This document shows positions 7,687 to 14,193 of a stretch of 17,082 bases of DNA, one piece after another. Every line of letters begins with the position of its first letter. The stretch's first letter is position 1. The notes under the pieces are model-generated. The model ran no database searches. It had not been told where the DNA came from and worked only from the letters and a program-made list of their open reading frames with translations. A program made the translations under genes and the position numbers. This stretch comes from Bacillota bacterium (GTDB lineage: Bacteria > Bacillota > UBA994): assembly GCA_018725275.1 (NCBI GenBank), contig QLUC01000026.1:1-17082 (forward strand), read 5' to 3'.

Positions 7687-8694
7687 ATGGAATATCGATT
7701 ACTGGGTAGGACAGGCCTTTTGGTGTCGCGTTTAGGCTTAGGGGGCATACCCATTCAACGGGCCACGCAGGAAGTGGCGGATGAGATGTTGGCCGTATGT
7801 CAAGACCTGGGCATAAATTTCATCGACACCGCTCGCGGGTATCGCGACAGCGAAGAGAAGCTTGGCAAGGCGCTCCGCGCTAGGCGCGGTTCGTTTCACT
7901 TGGCCTCTAAGTCAGCCCGCCGAGATGCCGCAGGCTTTAGGGAGGATCTGGAGCGCGGTCTACAATTGCTCCAAACAGACCATATTGACCTTTATCAGCT
8001 ACACATGGTGAGTGCGCTCGATGTCTGGGACCAAGTGCAAGCTCCGGGTGGGGCTCTGTCGGCGCTCCTCGCAGCGCGACAAGAAGGCCTAGTGAGATTC
8101 GTGGGGGTCACCAGTCATAATAACGACGTTCTTGAAATAATGATAAAGAGCAATCTCTTTGACACAGCGCAATTTCCTCTAAACGTCGTCGAGTCGCAGT
8201 TTCTAGGTTCACTAAATTTAGCGCGAAAGTTGCACATGGGCACCATTGCTATGAAACCTCTCGCCGGCGGCGCATTACAGCGCGCTGACTTGGCCTTGCG
8301 GTATCTATTGCCTAGCACTGTGGATACTATTATTCCGGGCATGGACACGGTGGAGCAACTACATAGTAACTACGCCGCAATAGAGCTCGGGGTACTGACA
8401 GCGGATGAGGCCGAACACCTGCAGGAAGATGCAGCAGCCCTCGGGGAAGACTTTTGCCGTCGTTGTGAGTACTGTCTGCCTTGCCCGGTAGGCATTCGCA
8501 TCCCCACATTATTTATCCTAGAGGGCTACGTCAACAGATATGGGTTGCAGGAATGGGCGCGTGAAAGGTACTGGGGGATGCCATCGCAGGCCGATGCTTG
8601 TACCGAATGCGGCTTATGTGAAAAGCGTTGTCCATATAATCTGGGCATTCGACGCAAATTAAAGCAGACTAAGTCTGTCTTCAGACGGGAGTAG
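7687..8694 (+). CDS. Aldo/keto reductase with C-terminal ferredoxin-type 2x[4Fe-4S] domain
   Basis: A 335-aa predicted oxidoreductase of the COG1453 type. The N-terminal TIM barrel (about 1-235) begins MEYRLLGRTGLLVSRLGLGG and has the aldo/keto reductase tetrad Asp47 and Tyr52 (DTARGY), Lys75 and His106 (YQLH). The C-terminus carries two cysteine groups: C-x2-C-x2-C-x2-CP at 257-267 and C-x2-C-x2-C-x3-CP at 305-316, able to hold two Fe-S clusters. This suggests electron exchange with ferredoxin or flavodoxin in addition to, or instead of, NAD(P)H; the substrate is unknown. Its AGGAGG overlaps the pfkA stop codon, eight bases separate the genes, and co-transcription with pfkA is very likely. 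Confidence 0.92.
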   Translation: MEYRLLGRTGLLVSRLGLGGIPIQRATQEVADEMLAVCQDLGINFIDTARGYRDSEEKLGKALRARRGSFHLASKSARRDAAGFREDLERGLQLLQTDHIDLYQLHMVSALDVWDQVQAPGGALSALLAARQEGLVRFVGVTSHNNDVLEIMIKSNLFDTAQFPLNVVESQFLGSLNLARKLHMGTIAMKPLAGGALQRADLALRYLLPSTVDTIIPGMDTVEQLHSNYAAIELGVLTADEAEHLQEDAAALGEDFCRRCEYCLPCPVGIRIPTLFILEGYVNRYGLQEWARERYWGMPSQADACTECGLCEKRCPYNLGIRRKLKQTKSVFRRE

Positions 8695-8712
8695 GGAAGG
8701 GGTGTTAGGTCA

Positions 8713-9729
8713 TTGCGGGTCGCCATTGTTGGTGCTACCGGTGTAGTGGGTCAAACTCTGCTTGGAGTGTTAAGCGAGCGTAACTTCCCCTTAAGAGAAG
8801 TTAGGCTGCTAGCTTCGGGGCGTTCCATAGGAAAGCAGTATGAGTATAAGGGCGAGAGCCTAGTTGTGGCAGAAGCACTGCCTGAGGCTTTTCTGGGGAT
8901 TGATATCGCTTTTTTCTGCGCCTCGGGCGAGGTAGCGAGGGCGCTCGCGCCGTGCGCTGTTCGAGCGGGCGCGGTGGTCATTGACAATAGTTCTGCGTAT
9001 CGCATGGACGACAACGTCCCTCTTATCGTTCCTGAAGTTAACGCTGCAGAAATTGGCCGGCATTGTGGCATCATCGCCAATCCCAATTGTTCCACCGTTA
9101 TCATGGCGATGGCCTTGAAGCCCCTCTATGATGCGGTGGGGGTGAAACGCGTCGTTGTCTCGACTTATCAAGCTGTGTCCGGCGCAGGAATTGAGGCCGT
9201 AGAAGAATTGAAGGAACAAGTGGCCGCCTTTAACGGAGGCCCACTTAAAGCGGCGAAAATACTGCCTACTGCTGCCGCTAAGAAGCATTACCAAATTGCC
9301 TTTAATGTCATACCCCAGGTTGATCTTTTTGCCGAACATGGTTACACCAAGGAAGAGTGGAAAATGGTATATGAAACGCGCAAAATATTTGGCGATGATA
9401 CGCTACAAGTATCGCCCACTACAGTGCGTGTGCCGGTAATGTGGTGCCACTCACTGGCCTTAAACGTTGAGACCCACCGTCCGCTGACCGTTGACCGCGC
9501 ACGGGAACTGCTCGCGGTAGCGCCGGGTGTCGTGCTTTTGGATGATACCGATAACCAGATCTACCCCATGCCTATTGATTTTCCCGACAGGGACGAGGTT
9601 TTTGTCGGACGTTTGCGACAAGATTTCAGTCTGCCTAATGCACTCAACATGTGGGTGGTGGGCAATCAATTGCGAAAGGGCGCGGCATCAAATGCTGTGC
9701 AGATTGCCGAATTTCTCGTTAAGAAATAG
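8713..9729 (+). CDS. asd: Aspartate-semialdehyde dehydrogenase
   Basis: Reduces aspartyl phosphate to aspartate semialdehyde with NADPH, the branch point to lysine/diaminopimelate, threonine and methionine. The 338-aa protein starts MRVAIVGATGVVGQTLL (nucleotide-binding GATGxVG), has the catalytic cysteine in ANPNCST (Cys126), the GAGIEAV substrate loop (157-163) and the histidine in RVPVMWCHS (His245). Relatives usually have Gly just before that histidine; here it is Cys. The start is TTG, supported by the conserved N-terminus and GGAAGGGG (8695-8702) ten bases upstream; no ATG or GTG fits better. It lies 18 bp after the aldo/keto reductase and is probably in the same operon. Confidence 0.96.
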   Translation: MRVAIVGATGVVGQTLLGVLSERNFPLREVRLLASGRSIGKQYEYKGESLVVAEALPEAFLGIDIAFFCASGEVARALAPCAVRAGAVVIDNSSAYRMDDNVPLIVPEVNAAEIGRHCGIIANPNCSTVIMAMALKPLYDAVGVKRVVVSTYQAVSGAGIEAVEELKEQVAAFNGGPLKAAKILPTAAAKKHYQIAFNVIPQVDLFAEHGYTKEEWKMVYETRKIFGDDTLQVSPTTVRVPVMWCHSLALNVETHRPLTVDRARELLAVAPGVVLLDDTDNQIYPMPIDFPDRDEVFVGRLRQDFSLPNALNMWVVGNQLRKGAASNAVQIAEFLVKK

Positions 9730-9777
9730 TTAGGTATGGATCGTGTGAAGTATGGTCATACTAGTGGCAATAACTCT

Positions 9778-9785
9778 AAAGGAGG
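9778..9785 (+). promoter_or_regulatory. Strong ribosome binding site deciding the GTG start of the 134-aa gene
   Basis: AAAGGAGG matches the anti-Shine-Dalgarno sequence almost completely and lies eight bases before GTG 9794. The upstream in-frame ATG at 9752 has nothing comparable, which decides the start. Confidence 0.8.
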
Positions 9786-9793
9786 GAAAAACG

Positions 9794-10198
9794 GTGAACA
9801 TAGTGTGGTTCGAAAAGACCCCCAAAGGTAGAGGCAATGCTGCTATCGATAAGGCCTACAAAATTACATTTACGGACAAACCTAAGGGCGTACGCTGTAA
9901 TGTGGCTCTGACGCGCAAATTAGCTGAACTGGGTACAGATTATGTCTTGATGGGAATAGAGCAAGAGTCCTTTGTAGTAAAACCTGTTTTGGGGCGGGGG
10001 CAAGGATTCAAGCTCATCACCAACAAGAGCAGTGCTCAGGTTTGCGCGGCTTCAATTGGAGAGTGGGCGGTCAAGAACTCACTGATTAAGAAGCGGGTCA
10101 AAGGTCATTGGGACGAAAAAAACTCCTGTTTTGCCTTTGATTTGACCTCGGCCATTCCCGAGGGTGCTGCAGATGAACCGCTGGTGACCACTTTTTAG
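9794..10198 (+). CDS. Conserved-looking protein of unknown function, 134 aa
   Basis: I do not recognise this gene with confidence. The start is GTG 9794, preceded at eight bases by a near-ideal AAAGGAGG (9778-9785); the ATG at 9752 has no such site. The N-terminus MNIVWFEKTPKGRGNAAIDK is basic and compact. The middle alternates strand-like segments (YKITFTDKPKGVRCNVAL, DYVLMGIEQESFVVKPV), and the C-terminal part is basic (KKRVKGHW) with an acidic tail. No signal peptide or membrane segment is visible, so it is probably a soluble, possibly nucleic-acid-binding cytoplasmic protein; that role is speculation. It follows asd by 64 bp and is followed directly by a terminator-like hairpin, making it the likely last gene of the dnaE-pfkA-asd cluster. 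Confidence 0.8.
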   Translation: MNIVWFEKTPKGRGNAAIDKAYKITFTDKPKGVRCNVALTRKLAELGTDYVLMGIEQESFVVKPVLGRGQGFKLITNKSSAQVCAASIGEWAVKNSLIKKRVKGHWDEKNSCFAFDLTSAIPEGAADEPLVTTF

Positions 10199-10207
10199 AG
10201 GACTTTG

Positions 10208-10246
10208 ACAATCACCCCCGAACATAAACATGGGGGTGATTGTTTT
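10208..10246 (+). terminator. 12-bp hairpin with short T run; terminator and possible SD-sequestering element
   Basis: ACAATCACCCCC (10208-10219) pairs perfectly with GGGGGTGATTGT (10232-10243) around a 12-base loop, and four T follow (10243-10246). It sits ten bases after the stop of the 134-aa gene, as an intrinsic terminator would. The right arm also contains GGGGGTGAT, the only plausible ribosome binding site of the following PLP enzyme, so the same hairpin can block its translation. Confidence 0.7.
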
Positions 10247-10250
10247 GAAG

Positions 10251-11426
10251 ATGAGCAAATGGAGCCAGGCCATTCATGCCGGCAAGGGCGCCAAGGTGGT
10301 ACGCAGCCGTCCCACCGTCCAGCCCATTTTCCAGACGTCTGTTTTTAGTTTTGACTCTTTAGAAGAAGTGGACCAGGCCTTTAGCGGGCAAGAGGGTGGC
10401 TATATCTATTCGCGGTACGGCAATCCTAGTGTACAAGCATTAGAACAGGCACTAGCCAGGCTGGAGGGAGGAGACCAGGCGCTGGTTTGTTCCTCGGGCA
10501 TGGCCGCTATAACCGCCACACTGCTGTCTTTATGCCAGGCGGGAGATCATGTTATCGCCGCTGAAGACCTCTATGGAGGTACTAGGGGGTTACTCGAGCG
10601 AGAGCTGACACGGTTCAATATCGAATCCAGCTTCGTAAATGTCACCATGCCGAGCAAAATTGAGCCGCTGGTTCGTCCCAACACGAAGGTGATTATCGTG
10701 GAGACGATTTCTAATCCCCTGATGCGTCTCGTTGATTTCGCGGCCCTAGTGGCCCTCAAGCGGGCCTATAGACTCACCTTGGTGGTAGATAACACGTTTG
10801 CCAGCCCGATGTTGTGCCGTCCCCTCGAGCAAGGGGCCGACTTGGTCGTCGAAAGCCTGACCAAGTACATCAATGGGCACTCCGATGTTACCGCGGGGGC
10901 GGTCATCGGGGGCACAGACAATATTGAACGTATCAAGGGGTTCCACATTCAGAGCGGGGCGGTGGCCAGCCCCTTTGATGCTTGGTTGGTAATGCGCGGC
11001 CTGCAGACGCTGCCGCTGCGCATGCGTCAACATACCGCCAATGCCATGATCCTGGCAGAGTTTTTGACGGCACAGCCTCTGGTGGTGTGCGTGCACTACC
11101 CCGGGCTACCTGGCCATGGGCAGCATGCTCTGGCCGCAAAACAATTAAGTGGTTTCGGCGGCATGCTCAGTTTTGTCGTCCATGGCGGCAGTTATGGCGC
11201 CGAACAGGTAGTTAAAGCCCTTTCAATGGTTGATTTCGTCCCCAGCTTAGCGGGCGTCGCCACTTCTGTTTCCCATCCAGCCAAGACCAGTCATCGCGGG
11301 CTCACTCCTATTGAGCGGGCCAGACTTGGCATAGATGACGGTATGATTCGCGTCTCGGTCGGGCTAGAGGATGCTCCGGATATTTGCGCCGACTTTGCTC
11401 ACGCCTTGCGGCACAAAGACAATTGA
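10251..11426 (+). CDS. Cys/Met metabolism PLP-dependent transsulfuration enzyme
   Basis: A 391-aa cytoplasmic enzyme of the cystathionine gamma-synthase/gamma-lyase/beta-lyase family. Seen: IHAGKG near residue 8, the YSRYGNPS block (53-60), the cofactor-binding CSSGMAAI (80-87), DNTFASP (180-186) and the PLP lysine in ESLTKYINGHSDV (Lys205). The substrate loop reads LYGGT, with Gly where methionine gamma-lyase has its typical Cys, so cystathionine gamma-lyase, beta-lyase or gamma-synthase, or a homoserine-ester sulfhydrylase, are likelier. Sequence alone does not separate these. Start: ATG 10251, or TTG 10245, which is better spaced (eight bases) from GGGGG at 10232-10236; ATG 10230 has no binding site. 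The nearby asd supplies the homoserine branch, which fits a methionine role. Confidence 0.92.
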   Translation: MSKWSQAIHAGKGAKVVRSRPTVQPIFQTSVFSFDSLEEVDQAFSGQEGGYIYSRYGNPSVQALEQALARLEGGDQALVCSSGMAAITATLLSLCQAGDHVIAAEDLYGGTRGLLERELTRFNIESSFVNVTMPSKIEPLVRPNTKVIIVETISNPLMRLVDFAALVALKRAYRLTLVVDNTFASPMLCRPLEQGADLVVESLTKYINGHSDVTAGAVIGGTDNIERIKGFHIQSGAVASPFDAWLVMRGLQTLPLRMRQHTANAMILAEFLTAQPLVVCVHYPGLPGHGQHALAAKQLSGFGGMLSFVVHGGSYGAEQVVKALSMVDFVPSLAGVATSVSHPAKTSHRGLTPIERARLGIDDGMIRVSVGLEDAPDICADFAHALRHKDN

Positions 11427-11471
11427 GGTCTAGGTATGAGGGAGTATTTTGACAATATACTAATGGTAGTA

Positions 11472-11506
11472 TCCCTTGGTGCAGGTGATAAAGTGGCACC
11501 AAGGGA
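11472..11506 (+). repeat. 11-bp perfect inverted repeat in the yibE/F leader
   Basis: TCCCTTGGTGC (11472-11482) pairs perfectly with GCACCAAGGGA (11496-11506) around a 13-base loop. No T run follows on either strand, so it is not a standard terminator. The loop holds AGGTGATAAAGTG, nearly identical to the start region of the downstream gene. Confidence 0.65.
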
Positions 11507-11529
11507 CGAATTATGCGTGAGGTGATGAA

Positions 11530-12669
11530 GTGAAAAAACTGTTATGCCTAGTGGCGGCTTTGATTTTTTTCGTTACTGCCCCCGCATGGGCCGAGCCCCC
11601 AGTGGAGCCTGCGGTCGAAGAAACTGTCGTGGAGTTTGCCCGAGCGCGCATCGCGAGCATGGAAGAACTACCCGAAGAGGGCGGTACCGACGAATTTGGC
11701 TTCCCCTTGCGCAGTTTTCGCACTGAGATTGAAATACTGAGCGGGCCTTTTCGTGGCCAAATTGTAGAAATAACACATGTTTTGACCGGGACACCGGCCT
11801 TTGACATTGTGGTGGACATCGGCGACAGAGTTATAGTTGGAGTGGAAACTGATAATGGAGCGCTCAAAGAAGTAGTCATTGCTGACTACGAGCGGGATCG
11901 CTCTCTCTATTTGCTGACCACACTATTTGCGGTACTACTGATTGGACTTGGCGGACTAAAGGGATTTAAGAGTCTTTTGTCATTGATTTTTATCGGGGTG
12001 ATGATTCTCTTTGTCTTTGTCCCCCTGCTTCTGCGCGGGGTCAACCCCATCTGGTTGGCGGTCTTGGTTTCGGCAGTGTCGACAATTTTTACGCTTCTCC
12101 TTGTCGGGGGTGCCAATCGCAAGAGTTTTGCCGCCATCATTGGGACGATTGGTGGCGTCGCGGTGGCAGGAGTCTTGGCCGTATTGGTAGGGGCAAACAC
12201 TCATGCCACAGGTCTGTCCGGACAAGAATCACAAATGTTGATGTTCATACCGCAAGGGGTTAACTTTGATTTCCGCGCCTTACTCATGGCCGGCATCATT
12301 ATTGGCGCACTGGGTGCGGTTATGGATACTGGCATGTCCATCGCCTCGGCTATGACCGAAATACGACGGGCGAACACAAAAATGTCGTGGGTAACGCATT
12401 TTTGGTCGGGAATGAATATAGGGCGCGACGTCATGGGAACCATGGCTAATACCCTGATTCTCGCTTATACGGGAGGTTCGCTCGCCCTACTACTCTTAGT
12501 GCAGGCCTACGAGGTAGAATTCATCAGGCTTATCAACATGGACTCCATTGCTAGCGAGGTTCTACGAGCCTTGGCAGGGAGCATTGGCCTTGTCGCCGCC
12601 ATCCCCATAACGGCTGCCGCCACAGCGTGGCTCATGCGGCCGCGCCCACACCAAAAAATTGAGCATTAG
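11530..12669 (+). CDS. YibE/F family multi-pass membrane protein
   Basis: A 379-aa protein with a clear signal peptide (MKKLLCLVAALIFFVTAPAWA, cleavage likely after residue 21), an extracytoplasmic beta-rich domain (about 30-120) and about seven to eight membrane segments from residue 124 onward. Family signatures of YibE/F are visible: GALGAVMDTGMSIASA (259-274) and GRDVMGTMANTLILAYTGG (298-316). The family is widespread in Bacillota; transport is assumed but the substrate is unknown. The GTG start at 11530 is supported by GAGGTGAT (11519-11526). It is preceded by a hairpin leader and a dyad with a TTGACA box, and ends tail-to-tail with the MBL hydrolase, the two stop codons overlapping. Confidence 0.9.
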   Translation: MKKLLCLVAALIFFVTAPAWAEPPVEPAVEETVVEFARARIASMEELPEEGGTDEFGFPLRSFRTEIEILSGPFRGQIVEITHVLTGTPAFDIVVDIGDRVIVGVETDNGALKEVVIADYERDRSLYLLTTLFAVLLIGLGGLKGFKSLLSLIFIGVMILFVFVPLLLRGVNPIWLAVLVSAVSTIFTLLLVGGANRKSFAAIIGTIGGVAVAGVLAVLVGANTHATGLSGQESQMLMFIPQGVNFDFRALLMAGIIIGALGAVMDTGMSIASAMTEIRRANTKMSWVTHFWSGMNIGRDVMGTMANTLILAYTGGSLALLLLVQAYEVEFIRLINMDSIASEVLRALAGSIGLVAAIPITAAATAWLMRPRPHQKIEH

Positions 12670-13406
12670 ACCTCGATCGTTAACCCCGAGGCCGCCAGGA
12701 TAATTTCTCCGGAGAATTGCGTCCTCGCTTCTTCGCGGATGGCCATCAGGTCATCAGCCGGCCAAAAGTGAGTAAGTACCAGCTTCTTCACATGCGCAGC
12801 CTGCGCCAATCGACCCGCATCGCCAGCACTGAGATGTTCCGCAGTGTTGGCGCCTTTATTTTTTTCTAAGAAACTGGCCTCGGCCAGGAGTAGGTCGGCG
12901 TTTTGGCAAAAATCTACTAAATTATCCTGCCAAGCGGTGTCGCCGGTGTAGACCAGAGTCTTTCCCTCGACCATAGCCCGGACCGCGTATGCGGGGTAGA
13001 TGTGCTTGGTGCGGGTAAAATCGAATCTGATACCTGCTATGTCTATGGTGTTCTCGTGGATGATGGGGCGGATGTCGAGCGTGTTCAAAAATGGCAGTAG
13101 CGAACGCTCCAATGGTGGCTGCTCGGGGGACAGCACCAGAAGCGGCGACGCTTGCCCCGCACGCATGCCCATAAAGCGGGCATAGCGCAGGACGAGTAGA
13201 TCGCAAAAATGGTCAGAATGGAGGTGGCTGAGAATCACTGCGGATAAGTCGCTATTTTGCAGGTCGCAGACCTGGCCCAGGTTGCTCACCACGCCGCTGC
13301 CACAGTCTAAAAGGACTTTGGCGGTGGCGTGTTCTAGCAGGTACCCCGGACCGGCGCCGTTGACCGGTGGGTAGGGCGCGTAGCAGCCTAAAATGTGTAC
13401 TTTCAT
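12666..13406 (-). CDS. MBL-fold metallo-hydrolase (YhfI/RNase Z-like)
   Basis: A 246-aa cytoplasmic protein of the metallo-beta-lactamase fold. The N-terminus MKVHILGCYAPYPPVNGAG is typical of the YhfI group. The metal motif HLHSDH lies at 61-66 (His61, His63, Asp65, His66), followed by VYTGDTAWQDN with the bridging Asp and a late LTHFWP histidine. Related enzymes are RNase Z and phosphodiesterases; the substrate here is unknown. I chose the ATG at 13406 because it overlaps the surE stop as ATGA and gives the family's normal start; an in-frame ATG at 13424 would add six residues and has no better binding site. Translation is probably coupled to surE. Confidence 0.9.
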   Translation of the reverse strand: MKVHILGCYAPYPPVNGAGPGYLLEHATAKVLLDCGSGVVSNLGQVCDLQNSDLSAVILSHLHSDHFCDLLVLRYARFMGMRAGQASPLLVLSPEQPPLERSLLPFLNTLDIRPIIHENTIDIAGIRFDFTRTKHIYPAYAVRAMVEGKTLVYTGDTAWQDNLVDFCQNADLLLAEASFLEKNKGANTAEHLSAGDAGRLAQAAHVKKLVLTHFWPADDLMAIREEARTQFSGEIILAASGLTIEV

Positions 13407-14152
13407 GGTAGGGAAATCGGCCATGTACTAACTTGCGAAACGAGGCGATAGTTGGTCAAATCGAAGTGTATGGGCGTTACTGAGGCAAACCCTTGGTCAA
13501 TGGCCCACACGTCGGTGTGGGGGGTGGTGTCAGTTTCCACACTGTTGCACATCCAATAATAATCTCGCCCGTTTGGGTCTTGGCGTTTATCGAAATGGTT
13601 GGTATAGCGGCGGCTACCTAGGGTAGTGACCAACACTTTAGAGGGCGGGTTCTTTGGCCAGTTGACATTGAGCAGGGTGTCGGGGGGCAGGTTATGGGTG
13701 CTCCAGATGCTAGCCAAGTGGCAAGCAAACTCTGCCGCTCCCTCATAATCGATGGTGCGGAAATCGGCCAGAGATATGGCTATAGCGGGTAGCCCCAACA
13801 TGGCGGCTTCGATGGCCGCAGACACGGTGCCCGAGTATAGTAAATCAGTGCCCAAGTTGGCGCCGCGGTTGATGCCGGAGATAACTATATCAGGTTTAGC
13901 GATTAATTCGGCGAGAATGGCCAGCTTGACGCAATCAGCAGGAGTGCCATCAACGGCCAAAGCCTGGTCAATGCCATCTATGACCACCCGCCGCGTCCTA
14001 AGTGGGCGGTGGATGGTGATGGCATGGCCGGTGGCGCTCTGTTCCCGGTCAGGAGCGACAACCGAAACCTTGCCGATCTTGCGTAGCGCCTGGCCGAGGG
14101 CCGTTATGCCGGGAGCGCTGATACCATCATCGTTGGTGATGAGGACATGCAT
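13403..14152 (-). CDS. surE: 5'/3'-nucleotidase SurE
   Basis: A metal-dependent nucleotidase (survival protein SurE), 249 aa, hydrolysing nucleoside monophosphates in the cytoplasm. The start MHVLITNDDGISAPGI carries the metal-binding Asp8 and Asp9; Ser39 in APDREQSATGHAIT and the asparagine in SGINRGANLGTD (Asn95) complete the family's metal and active site. The ATG at 14152 follows GGAAGG by eleven bases; the in-frame GTG at 14161 would leave only two bases of spacing. It lies 41 bp after asnB on the same strand and its stop overlaps the hydrolase start, so asnB, surE and the hydrolase are probably one transcript. Confidence 0.96.
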   Translation of the reverse strand: MHVLITNDDGISAPGITALGQALRKIGKVSVVAPDREQSATGHAITIHRPLRTRRVVIDGIDQALAVDGTPADCVKLAILAELIAKPDIVISGINRGANLGTDLLYSGTVSAAIEAAMLGLPAIAISLADFRTIDYEGAAEFACHLASIWSTHNLPPDTLLNVNWPKNPPSKVLVTTLGSRRYTNHFDKRQDPNGRDYYWMCNSVETDTTPHTDVWAIDQGFASVTPIHFDLTNYRLVSQVSTWPISLP

Positions 14153-14193
14153 AAATAACACAACCTTCCTGGACTATAGTGATTACAACTTTG

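Noticed and set aside
8860..9339. 159-aa ORF antisense to asd
   Set aside because: It lies wholly opposite a certain gene, has no ribosome binding site and no recognisable domain.
9752..9793. ATG 9752 as start of the 134-aa gene
   Set aside because: No ribosome binding site, and it would place the strong AAAGGAGG inside the coding region; GTG 9794 fits that site.
10205..10233. Promoter with TTGACA at 10205-10210 for the PLP enzyme
   Set aside because: No -10-like hexamer at 16-18 bases; the TTGACA overlaps the base of the hairpin stem and is better explained by it.
10251..11426. Methionine gamma-lyase identity
   Set aside because: The substrate loop reads LYGGT, lacking the Cys characteristic of that enzyme; a general transsulfuration assignment is safer.
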